A DNA stretch of 5,005 nucleotides from TMP-24 sp031376305 (GTDB lineage: Bacteria; Pseudomonadota; Alphaproteobacteria; Rhodobacterales; Rhodobacteraceae). The notes under the pieces are model-generated. The model was not told where the DNA came from. It ran no database searches and was given only the letters and a program-made list of their open reading frames with translations. This document shows, piece by piece, positions 1-5,005 of this stretch; the first letter of the stretch is position 1, and every line of letters starts with the position of its first letter. The translations under genes and the position numbers were made by a program. The stretch covers positions 1 to 5,005 of the forward strand of contig JANMDM010000368.1 of NCBI GenBank assembly GCA_031376305.1, in the 5' to 3' direction.

Positions 1-460
1 CTTTGAGGCCTTCGACAATATCGCCGGGGGCGAGACGGCGGGCATTCCCTTTGCCGCGATGGTGGCAGAACGGCTGGCGCTGCCGATGACCTATGTGCGC
101 AAAAAGCCCAAAGGTTACGGTCGCAACGCCCGCATTGAAGGGGTGATGACCGAGGGCCAGCGGGTGCTTCTGGTCGAGGATCTGACCACCGATGGCGGGT
201 CAAAACTTTCGTTCGTCGAGGTGATCCGCGAAACCGGGGCCACCTGCGCCCATACTGCGGTGATTTTCTACTACGGCATCTTTCCTGAAACGGTGCAGAC
301 ATTGGCCGATCACGGCGTCGCCCTGCATTCCCTCTGCACCTGGTGGGACGTTTTGGCCGAGGCGCGCGCGCAGGGCAGTTTCGACGCGGCGACATTGAAC
401 GAGGTCGAGGCGTTTTTGACCAACCCCCGTCCCTGGCAGGCGGCGCGGTCGGCCAAGTAG
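1..460 (+). CDS. pyrE: Orotate phosphoribosyltransferase, 5'-truncated by window edge
   Basis: PyrE transfers the ribose-phosphate of PRPP to orotate, giving orotidine 5'-monophosphate in cytosolic de novo UMP synthesis. The frame is open from base 2 and ends at TAG 458-460, leaving 152 residues. The N-terminal part, perhaps 70-80 residues by comparison with usual family length, lies outside the window; the ATG at 59 is internal. In fragment numbering, GGETAGIPFAA (9-19) matches the conserved glycine-rich loop. YVRKKPKGYG (31-40) is the lysine-rich catalytic loop segment. VLLVEDLTTDGGSK (55-68) is the type I phosphoribosyltransferase PRPP-binding motif, with the acidic pair E59-D60. TDGG in that loop differs from the TAGT seen in E. 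coli, but from memory it is the form in related alphaproteobacteria. The upstream neighbour cannot be seen; a pyrC gene would be a reasonable guess. Identity is secure. Confidence 0.95.
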   Translation, partial: FEAFDNIAGGETAGIPFAAMVAERLALPMTYVRKKPKGYGRNARIEGVMTEGQRVLLVEDLTTDGGSKLSFVEVIRETGATCAHTAVIFYYGIFPETVQTLADHGVALHSLCTWWDVLAEARAQGSFDAATLNEVEAFLTNPRPWQAARSAK

Positions 461-466
461 CGCCGC
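440..466 (+). repeat. Perfect 7-bp inverted repeat across the pyrE stop codon
   Basis: GCGGCGC (440-446) is the exact reverse complement of GCGCCGC (460-466), with a 13-nt loop that contains most of the stop codon. No T-tract follows (the next bases are TCCCGCTC), so this is not a canonical intrinsic terminator. In GC-rich DNA a 7-bp match may be chance. It could form a small hairpin at the end of the pyrE message. Confidence 0.3.
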
Positions 467-675
467 TCCCGCTCAGCCCTATACCGATTCCTGTGGGCCA
501 ATCTGGGGACAAAAGCCACGGCGAATCGCGCCTGACAAAAAACCGCACCCAAGCCACGAAATCTGGTAGACTAGGGCGATGGAACCGCAATAAACGGTGG
601 CCCGCGGCCGGATTTGCCAGACAGGCGTTCTTGCGGCATTGAGAGCGGCGGGACAGATAAAAAATGAGCTGAGGC
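461..675. other. Intergenic spacer between pyrE and dnaB
   Basis: These 215 bp hold no convincing gene. The forward frame that reads through part of the spacer overlaps the pyrE 3' end out of frame and has no family signature. An A-rich patch at 536-542 and a second at 659-664 interrupt otherwise GC-rich sequence. I looked for a dnaB promoter. CTGACA (532-537) resembles a -35 and TAGACT (567-572) resembles a -10, but they are 29 bp apart and neither has a good partner at 16-18 bp. A dnaB promoter probably lies here because of the gap length, but I cannot place it. Confidence 0.5.
664..672 (+). other. Minimal ORF ATG-AGC-TGA just before the dnaB start
   Basis: A two-codon frame (ATG 664-666, AGC, TGA 670-672) lies in the same frame as dnaB and stops 3 nt before its ATG at 676. 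It blocks any upstream extension of dnaB. Its translation is not shown; only a weak purine stretch (GGGA, 650-653) precedes it. It may be chance, or it may affect ribosome loading on dnaB. Confidence 0.3.
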
Positions 676-2172
676 ATGAGTGAACTAGCGACCTTGCGGC
701 CGATGCTGCCTGCCGCGCTGGCGGCGGAAGGCGGGGCTTTGCCCCATAACATCGAGGCTGAACAACAGCTTCTGGGTGCGATCCTGACCAATAACGACAT
801 CTATGACCGCATCGCCAATCTGGTGAAGGCCGAGCATTTCTTTGACCCGGTGCATCAGCGCATCTTCGAGGTGGCAGTGGCCAAGATCCAGAAGAACGCG
901 CTGGCCTCGCCGGTGACCTTGAAGGGGTATCTGGAGGAGGACGAGGGCCTGAAGGAGCTCGGCGGTCCGGCCTATCTGGCCCGCATCGCCGGGGCGGCGA
1001 TTTCTGCCTTTGCGGCGCGCGACTATGCGCAGATGATCTATGAGCTGGCGGTGCGGCGCGCGCTGATCGGTCTGGGGCGCGACATCTCGGCGCGGGCGCA
1101 AACCATCGAGGTCGACCATGACCCCAAAGACCAGATCATTGATGCCGAACAACGGCTTTATATCCTGGGCGAGCAGGGGCATGCCGAAAAGGGCTTTGTG
1201 TCGTTTCTGAAAGCCGTGACGGATGCAGTGATGTCCGCCAATGCCGCCTATCAAAGAGATGGCGGGCTGGCGGGGATATCCACCGGGCTTGTCGATCTGG
1301 ACAAGAAACTGGGCGGGCTGCACCCGTCCGATCTGCTGATTCTGGCCGGACGCCCGTCGATGGGCAAAACCGCGCTGGCCACCAACATCGCCTTCAACAT
1401 TGCCAAGGCCTATAAGAAAGGTCGGCGGCATGATGGCTCCGACGGCGCGGTCAACGGCGGGGTGGTGGGGTTCTTCTCGCTGGAGATGTCGTCCGAGCAA
1501 TTGGCGGCGCGGATCCTTTCGGAGGCCGCTGAAGTGCCCTCAGAGCAGATCCGCCGTGGTGACATGTCCGAACAGGAATTCCGCCGCTTTGTCGAAGCCG
1601 CCAAGGCGCTGGAAACCTGCCCGCTTTACATTGATGACACCCCCGCAATTCCCATCAGCCAGTTGGCCGCCCGTGCGCGGCGGCTGAAGCGCACCCATGG
1701 GCTGGATGTCTTGATCATCGACTATCTGCAACTGGTCCGCCCGGCCACCGCCAAGGACAGTCGGGTGAACGAGGTGTCGGAGATCACCCAGGGCCTGAAA
1801 GCCATCGCCAAGGAGCTGAACATCCCGGTGATCGCCCTGTCGCAGCTGTCGCGTCAGGTGGAGAATCGCGAGGACAAGCGCCCGCAACTTTCAGACCTGC
1901 GCGAATCCGGCTCGATCGAACAGGACGCCGATGTGGTGATGTTCGTCTACCGCGACGAATATTATAAGGAACGCGAAAAGCCCGGCGACGACAATCTGGA
2001 AGCCATGGCCAAGTGGCAAGATGCGATGGAGCGGGTCCACGGCAAGGCCGAGGTGGTGATCGGCAAGCAGCGCCACGGGCCGATCGGCACGGTGGAGCTG
2101 TCGTTCGAGGGCCAGTTCACCCGGTTTGGCAATCTTGCGAAGCCGTGGCAGAATGGGCCAGAAGGGTTCTGA
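676..2172 (+). CDS. dnaB: Replicative DNA helicase DnaB
   Basis: DnaB is the hexameric ATP-driven helicase that unwinds the chromosome ahead of the replisome, moving 5'-3' and contacting primase and the clamp loader. The 498-residue product is near the usual 450-500. Residues 22-122 form the DnaB N-terminal helical domain, opening PHNIEAEQQLLGAIL. The RecA-like C-terminal domain has Walker A GRPSMGKT (225-232), catalytic E270 in FFSLEMS, Walker B LIIDYLQL (346-353, D349), ALSQLSRQVE (387-396), the LRESGSIEQDAD segment (408-419) and GKQRHGPIG (463-471). No intein interrupts Walker A, a known insertion site in other dnaB genes. Residues 246-262 form a basic, glycine-rich loop that I recall from related alphaproteobacteria. 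An in-frame stop at 670-672 makes ATG 676 the first possible start. GAGG at 671-674 is only 1 nt from it, too close for a normal Shine-Dalgarno, and M10 (703) has no better one. Confidence 0.97.
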   Translation: MSELATLRPMLPAALAAEGGALPHNIEAEQQLLGAILTNNDIYDRIANLVKAEHFFDPVHQRIFEVAVAKIQKNALASPVTLKGYLEEDEGLKELGGPAYLARIAGAAISAFAARDYAQMIYELAVRRALIGLGRDISARAQTIEVDHDPKDQIIDAEQRLYILGEQGHAEKGFVSFLKAVTDAVMSANAAYQRDGGLAGISTGLVDLDKKLGGLHPSDLLILAGRPSMGKTALATNIAFNIAKAYKKGRRHDGSDGAVNGGVVGFFSLEMSSEQLAARILSEAAEVPSEQIRRGDMSEQEFRRFVEAAKALETCPLYIDDTPAIPISQLAARARRLKRTHGLDVLIIDYLQLVRPATAKDSRVNEVSEITQGLKAIAKELNIPVIALSQLSRQVENREDKRPQLSDLRESGSIEQDADVVMFVYRDEYYKEREKPGDDNLEAMAKWQDAMERVHGKAEVVIGKQRHGPIGTVELSFEGQFTRFGNLAKPWQNGPEGF

Positions 2173-2224
2173 GAAAACCGGTGCGTCCTTAAGACCAGCG
2201 CGCCCGAAACCCCGCAACCGGATG

Positions 2225-2249
2225 TGGCTGCATTTTGCTCTGGCAGCCA
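2225..2249 (+). repeat. 7-bp inverted repeat downstream of dnaB
   Basis: TGGCTGC (2225-2231) and GCAGCCA (2243-2249) are exact reverse complements around an 11-nt T-rich loop, 53 nt after the dnaB stop. The sequence that follows (GCGACCGTTTGCGG) has only three consecutive T residues, so it is at best a weak terminator or a small mRNA 3'-end hairpin. Confidence 0.3.
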
Positions 2250-2282
2250 GCGACCGTTTGCGGAGTACGGGCGCGGGTCTAT

Positions 2283-2313
2283 CGTCGCCCCGCCAATACA
2301 CAGGGGGGCGACG
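2283..2313 (+). promoter_or_regulatory. Hairpin that would cover the hydroxylase ribosome-binding site
   Basis: CGTCGCCCC (2283-2291) and GGGGCGACG (2305-2313) are perfect 9-bp complements, mostly G-C, with a 13-nt loop (2292-2304). The purine-rich Shine-Dalgarno stretch AGGGGGG (2302-2308) sits partly in the loop and partly in the 3' arm, and the stem ends 2 nt before ATG 2316. If it forms in the mRNA it should hinder ribosome binding, giving low or conditional translation. The repeat is seen directly; the regulatory role is inferred. No T-run follows, so it is not a canonical terminator. Confidence 0.45.
2302..2308 (+). promoter_or_regulatory. Ribosome-binding site deciding the ATG 2316 start
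   Basis: AGGGGGG lies 7 nt upstream of ATG 2316 at good Shine-Dalgarno spacing. It supports this start over the in-frame TTG at 2235, which would add 27 residues of arginine-rich, low-complexity sequence (including RARVYRRPANT) unlike a membrane enzyme N-terminus. Confidence 0.6.
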
Positions 2314-2315
2314 CG

Positions 2316-3155
2316 ATGTCCGCAACGATCCTTTCCCACGAACCGGCGATCAGGCTTTCGGTGTTTATCGGTGTTTTGGCAGTGATGGCTTTTTGGGAAG
2401 TTGCGGCACCGCGGCGCCGGATCGAGATTCCGCGGCTGGTTCGTTGGTCAAACAATCTGGCGCTGGTTGTGATTGACACAATTCTTGTGCGGCTTACCTT
2501 TCCGATCGCGGCGGTCGGGTTGGCGATGATCCTGGAGGACCGGGGTTGGGGGCTGTTCAACGCCCTTGAAACCCGCAGCTGGATTGCAATTCCCCTGGCG
2601 ATTCTGGCGCTTGATCTTGCCATCTACCTTCAGCACGTGGTGTTTCATGCGGTCCCGGTGCTGTGGCGGCTGCACCGGATGCACCATGCGGACCTTGCGT
2701 TCGATGTGACGACGGGGCTCAGGTTTCACCCATTGGAAATCTTGCTGTCGATGGGCGTCAAACTGGGCATCGTGGCGGTTCTTGGACCATCGGCCACGGC
2801 CGTGTTGATTTTCGAAGTCCTGCTGAATGCCGCGTCGCTGTTCAACCACTCAAACATTCGCCTTCCCGACTGGCTTGATGCCGGACTGCGGTCTGTGATC
2901 GTGACGCCGGATATGCACCGCGTTCATCATTCGATCCACCCAAAAGAGACCAACAGCAATTTTGGCTTCACTGTGCCGTGGTGGGACCGGGTGTTCGGGA
3001 CATATCTTGCGCAGCCCCGCGACGGCCAGACCGGCATGACTGTTGGAATCGAACAGTTCCGGAGCGTTGACGATCTTCGGCTTGACCGGATGCTGGTTCA
3101 GCCTTTTCGAAACCCCGCCGACCAATATCCAATCAAACCCCCAAAATACCCGTGA
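2316..3155 (+). CDS. Sterol desaturase / fatty acid hydroxylase superfamily membrane protein
   Basis: This 279-residue protein is a predicted integral membrane di-iron oxygenase. The family uses O2 and reductant to hydroxylate or desaturate lipids. The diagnostic histidines are all present: HVVFH (107-111, HX3H), HRMHH (120-124, HX2HH), FHP (H138), NHSN (H178) and HRVHH (201-205, HX2HH), with H208 just after. Hydrophobic stretches at about 11-30, 48-72, 89-106 and 143-172 can serve as membrane segments, placing the histidine clusters on the cytoplasmic side as in relatives. The conserved tail NFGFTVPWWDRVFGTY (215-230) is typical. The substrate cannot be told; sterol, fatty acid, carotenoid and other lipid-modifying enzymes share this fold. 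It is 143 bp after dnaB and 91 bp before alr. Three 60-base blocks I counted within it were about 55-57% GC, against about 60-68% in blocks of dnaB and alr, so mild compositional difference or relaxed codon use is possible. Confidence 0.9.
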   Translation: MSATILSHEPAIRLSVFIGVLAVMAFWEVAAPRRRIEIPRLVRWSNNLALVVIDTILVRLTFPIAAVGLAMILEDRGWGLFNALETRSWIAIPLAILALDLAIYLQHVVFHAVPVLWRLHRMHHADLAFDVTTGLRFHPLEILLSMGVKLGIVAVLGPSATAVLIFEVLLNAASLFNHSNIRLPDWLDAGLRSVIVTPDMHRVHHSIHPKETNSNFGFTVPWWDRVFGTYLAQPRDGQTGMTVGIEQFRSVDDLRLDRMLVQPFRNPADQYPIKPPKYP

Positions 3156-3246
3156 TGCGGAATTTGTTGCGGCGCAGCCAGGCTCAGATGCGCGGCCGGA
3201 AACGCTTTGCCCTTGACCTTGCTCTGCCAGATGGCAAAAGGCGGGC
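3156..3246. other. Spacer between the hydroxylase gene and alr
   Basis: These 91 bp hold no gene. GCGCA (3172-3176) and TGCGC (3189-3193) form a 5-bp inverted repeat with no T-tract. TTTGCC (3206-3211) and GGCAAA (3233-3238) form a 6-bp one whose 3' arm reaches the first bases of the alr Shine-Dalgarno sequence; both may be chance. TTGACC (3213-3218) looks like a -35 box, but the bases 16-18 bp on are not a -10. alr may be read from an upstream promoter. Confidence 0.4.
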
Positions 3247-4296
3247 ATGGCTTCTGGTATGCTTGAAATCGACCTTGACGCGATCACTGCCAATTGGCGG
3301 GCGCTGGATGCTATGACGCCTGCGCAGGTGCAAACGGCCGTGATGGTCAAGGCCGATGGCTACGGGCTTGGCGCCGCACCGGTCGCGCGGGCGTTGATGG
3401 CGGTCGGGGCGCGGCGATTCTTTGTGGCACTCACGGAAGAGGGTGTCTCACTGCGTCTTGCGTTAGGCCCGGACGCCGAGATCAATATCCTCTCCGGCCA
3501 TATGGACGGCGACAGCGCCCGGATTGCCGGCTTCAATCTGGTGCCGATGCTGAACAGCCGCGCCCAGGTGGAACGGCATTTCGCCACCCTCCCCGGCCAT
3601 CCCTTTGGTATCCAGTTGGAAACCGGCATGAACCGGCTGGGGGTTGACGCAGCGGATTGGGCCGTGCTGGCCCCTGCGGTGATTTCGCACAAACCACAGC
3701 TTTTGATGTCGCATATGGCCTGTTCGGACGAGCCGGGCCATCCGCTGAATGACCGGCAATTGGCCAGCTTCCGCGCCATGACCGATGGCACCGGCATTGC
3801 GCGGTCGTTTTCGGCAACAGGGGGTATCCTTTTGGGCCGCGCCTATGATTTTGACCTGACCCGCCCCGGCATCGGGCTTTACGGCGGCGCACCCTATGCG
3901 GCGGCGCGGCCCGTCGCGCGGCTTTCGGTGCCGGTTGTGCAGGTCCGCACCCTCGCCGCCGGTGATGCGGTGGGTTACAACGCCACTTGGGTCGCCAAGG
4001 CCCCGGCGCGCATTGCCACGCTGGCGGCCGGGTATGCCGACGGGTTCTTCCGGTCGCTGTCGAACCGTGCCTGGCTTTGGCATGGGTCGACGCCCTGCCC
4101 GCTTGTCGGTCGCGTCTCGATGGATCTGGTGACCGTCGATATCAGCGCCGTTCAGGGCACCCCCGACGCGCTTGACCTTTTGTGCCCCGCCCAAGGCATC
4201 GATGCCCTGGCAAGCGCTGCGGGCACCATTGGCTATGAAATCCTGACGGCCCTTGGCCAGCGCTATGCACGTCAATATGTGGGGGTGCAGGCGTGA
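3247..4296 (+). CDS. alr: Alanine racemase (PLP-dependent)
   Basis: Alr interconverts L- and D-alanine in the cytosol, supplying D-Ala for peptidoglycan. At 349 residues it is slightly shorter than the common 355-390. The N-terminal PLP barrel has VKADGYGLG (34-42) with the Schiff-base lysine K35, ETGMNRLG (125-132) with R130, MSHMA (154-158) with H156, and RPGIGLYG (206-213) with R206. The C-terminal beta domain carries the second catalytic base Y244 in VGYNATW (242-248), GYADGF (262-267), and VSMD (290-293). Compared with Geobacillus Alr, the carbamylated lysine position (K129) is Q123, and the ANSA segment with phosphate-binding S204 reads ATGG (190-193). AAGG (3238-3241) sits 5 nt before ATG 3247, favouring it over M5 (3259). 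The stop overlaps the next gene's start, suggesting co-translation. A biosynthetic rather than catabolic (DadX) role is inferred from the lack of a dadA neighbour in view. Confidence 0.95.
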   Translation: MASGMLEIDLDAITANWRALDAMTPAQVQTAVMVKADGYGLGAAPVARALMAVGARRFFVALTEEGVSLRLALGPDAEINILSGHMDGDSARIAGFNLVPMLNSRAQVERHFATLPGHPFGIQLETGMNRLGVDAADWAVLAPAVISHKPQLLMSHMACSDEPGHPLNDRQLASFRAMTDGTGIARSFSATGGILLGRAYDFDLTRPGIGLYGGAPYAAARPVARLSVPVVQVRTLAAGDAVGYNATWVAKAPARIATLAAGYADGFFRSLSNRAWLWHGSTPCPLVGRVSMDLVTVDISAVQGTPDALDLLCPAQGIDALASAAGTIGYEILTALGQRYARQYVGVQA

Positions 4297-5005
4297 TGCT
4301 GCTTAGCCCGCTTGCAGGCCTCGGCCGCGCCACACTCGCCTCCCTTGGCGCCATCGGACGTATCGCGATATTTGCCGGATCGGCACTGGGGCATCTGGTG
4401 CGCCCGCCGTTTTACCCCAAGGAATTCATCCAGGCTTTGGTGCAGATCGGCTGGTTCAGCCTGCCGGTTGTGGGGCTGACAGCGCTGTTCACCGGCGGGG
4501 CGCTGGCCTTGCAGATCTTCGCCGGGGGTGCGCGGTTTTCGGCGGAAGCGGTGGTGCCGTCGATTGTCGCCATCGGCATGGTCCGCGAGCTTGGCCCGGT
4601 GTTGGGCGGGTTGATGGTGGCCGCACGGGTCGCCTCAAGCATTGCCGCCGAACTGGGCACGATGAAAGTTACCGAACAGCTTGACGCGCTGGTCACGCTT
4701 TCGACGCATCCGATGAAATATCTGACGGTGCCGCGGGTTCTGGCGGCAACTTTGGCCGTGCCGGTGCTGGTGGCAGTAGGCGACAGCATCGGCATTTTGG
4801 GCGGCTATCTTGTAGGCGTGAACCGGCTTGGGTTTAACCCGGCCACCTATCTGACCAATACCGCCCAATATCTTGAGGCCTGGGATATCGGATCTGGCCT
4901 GGTCAAGGGCGCGGCCTTTGGCTTTATCGTCGCTGTCACCGGCTGCTTTTACGGGATGAACTCGGAACGCGGGGCGCAAGGCGTGGGTCGCGCGACAAAA
5001 TCGGC
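4296..5005 (+). CDS. mlaE: MlaE-type ABC transporter permease, 3'-truncated by window edge
   Basis: The frame from ATG 4296 stays open to the window end (236 complete codons). MlaE is the inner-membrane permease of the MCE/Mla phospholipid transporter, which with MlaF ATPase and an MlaD-type MCE protein moves lipids between the membranes. The family signature is clear: MVRELGPVLGGLMVAARVAS (95-114), AAELGTMKVTEQLDAL (117-132) and the following HPMKYLTVPRVLA (138-150). Hydrophobic segments lie at about 50-77, 86-115, 147-175 and 201-219; residues 1-40 look like the amphipathic interfacial N-terminus. About 20 C-terminal residues are probably missing. ATG 4296 shares its A with the alr TGA (4294-4296). 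An in-frame GTG at 4293 would give a 4-nt GTGA overlap instead and cannot be excluded. GGGGG (4281-4285) and AGG (4289-4291) could serve as ribosome-binding site. An mlaF-like ATPase gene is expected just downstream. The symbol is by family; specificity is inferred. Confidence 0.88.
   Translation, partial: MLLSPLAGLGRATLASLGAIGRIAIFAGSALGHLVRPPFYPKEFIQALVQIGWFSLPVVGLTALFTGGALALQIFAGGARFSAEAVVPSIVAIGMVRELGPVLGGLMVAARVASSIAAELGTMKVTEQLDALVTLSTHPMKYLTVPRVLAATLAVPVLVAVGDSIGILGGYLVGVNRLGFNPATYLTNTAQYLEAWDIGSGLVKGAAFGFIVAVTGCFYGMNSERGAQGVGRATKS

Noticed and set aside
532..572. Possible dnaB promoter: CTGACA (532-537) and TAGACT (567-572)
   Set aside because: The spacing is 29 bp rather than 16-18, and neither box has a good partner at the right distance.
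343..642. Forward frame overlapping the pyrE end and spanning the spacer
   Set aside because: It begins inside pyrE out of frame, is arginine/glycine-rich without motifs, and has no good ribosome-binding site.
685..1500. Long open frame (271 codons) on the minus strand inside dnaB
   Set aside because: It lies wholly antisense to a clearly conserved helicase gene, and its translation is rich in H, Q, R and G with no recognisable domain. Such frames are a routine result of codon bias in GC-rich genes.
2178..2221. Imperfect inverted repeat CCGGTGCG / CGCAACCGG just after dnaB as a terminator
   Set aside because: It needs a bulged base, has a loop of about 27 nt and lacks a T-tract, so it does not fit an intrinsic terminator.
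2235..2315. 27-residue N-terminal extension of the hydroxylase from TTG 2235
   Set aside because: The added sequence is not membrane-like, no ribosome-binding site precedes the TTG, and ATG 2316 has a well-placed one.
3213..3240. alr promoter with -35 TTGACC (3213-3218)
   Set aside because: The bases 16-18 bp downstream (GCAAAAGG) do not resemble a -10 and would overlap the alr ribosome-binding site.
3463..4275. Long open frame (270 codons) on the minus strand inside alr
   Set aside because: Antisense to a conserved gene, low-complexity R/G/Q/H-rich translation with no motif; treated as a codon-bias shadow.
4412..4979. Minus-strand open frames at the right end
   Set aside because: They are antisense to the MlaE frame, which has strong family motifs throughout and stays open to the window edge.

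Overview
The window looks like ordinary chromosome from an alphaproteobacterium, most likely of the Rhodobacterales (Rhodobacteraceae). The GC content is high. The PyrE PRPP loop reads VEDLTTDGGSK, DnaB has a basic, glycine-rich loop between its Walker A helix and the FFSLEMS strand, and Alr carries the ETGMNRLG motif. The taxonomic guess rests on remembered family resemblance, not on a search.

All recognised genes are on the + strand. From left to right they are: the 3' two-thirds of pyrE (orotate phosphoribosyltransferase, ending at 460); a 215-bp spacer; complete dnaB (replicative helicase, 676-2172); a 143-bp spacer with two short inverted repeats, one covering the ribosome-binding site of the next gene; a complete membrane di-iron hydroxylase of the sterol desaturase/fatty acid hydroxylase superfamily (2316-3155); a 91-bp spacer; complete alr (alanine racemase, 3247-4296); and the 5' part of an MlaE-type ABC permease (from 4296, running off the right edge). 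Its start overlaps the alr stop. Little is non-coding: the three spacers hold no RNA gene, mobile element, CRISPR array or convincing promoter that I can see.

The genes serve core functions: pyrimidine synthesis (PyrE), chromosome replication (DnaB), D-alanine supply for peptidoglycan (Alr) and envelope lipid transport (MlaE). The only tight coupling visible is alr-mlaE. The hydroxylase is the least understood gene. It lies between dnaB and alr, and the blocks I counted are slightly poorer in GC than its neighbours, so it may be a lineage-specific insertion.

I found no clear evidence of a novel multi-gene system. The points most worth checking are the hairpin over the hydroxylase ribosome-binding site, the unknown substrate of that enzyme, and active-site substitutions in Alr relative to the Geobacillus enzyme.
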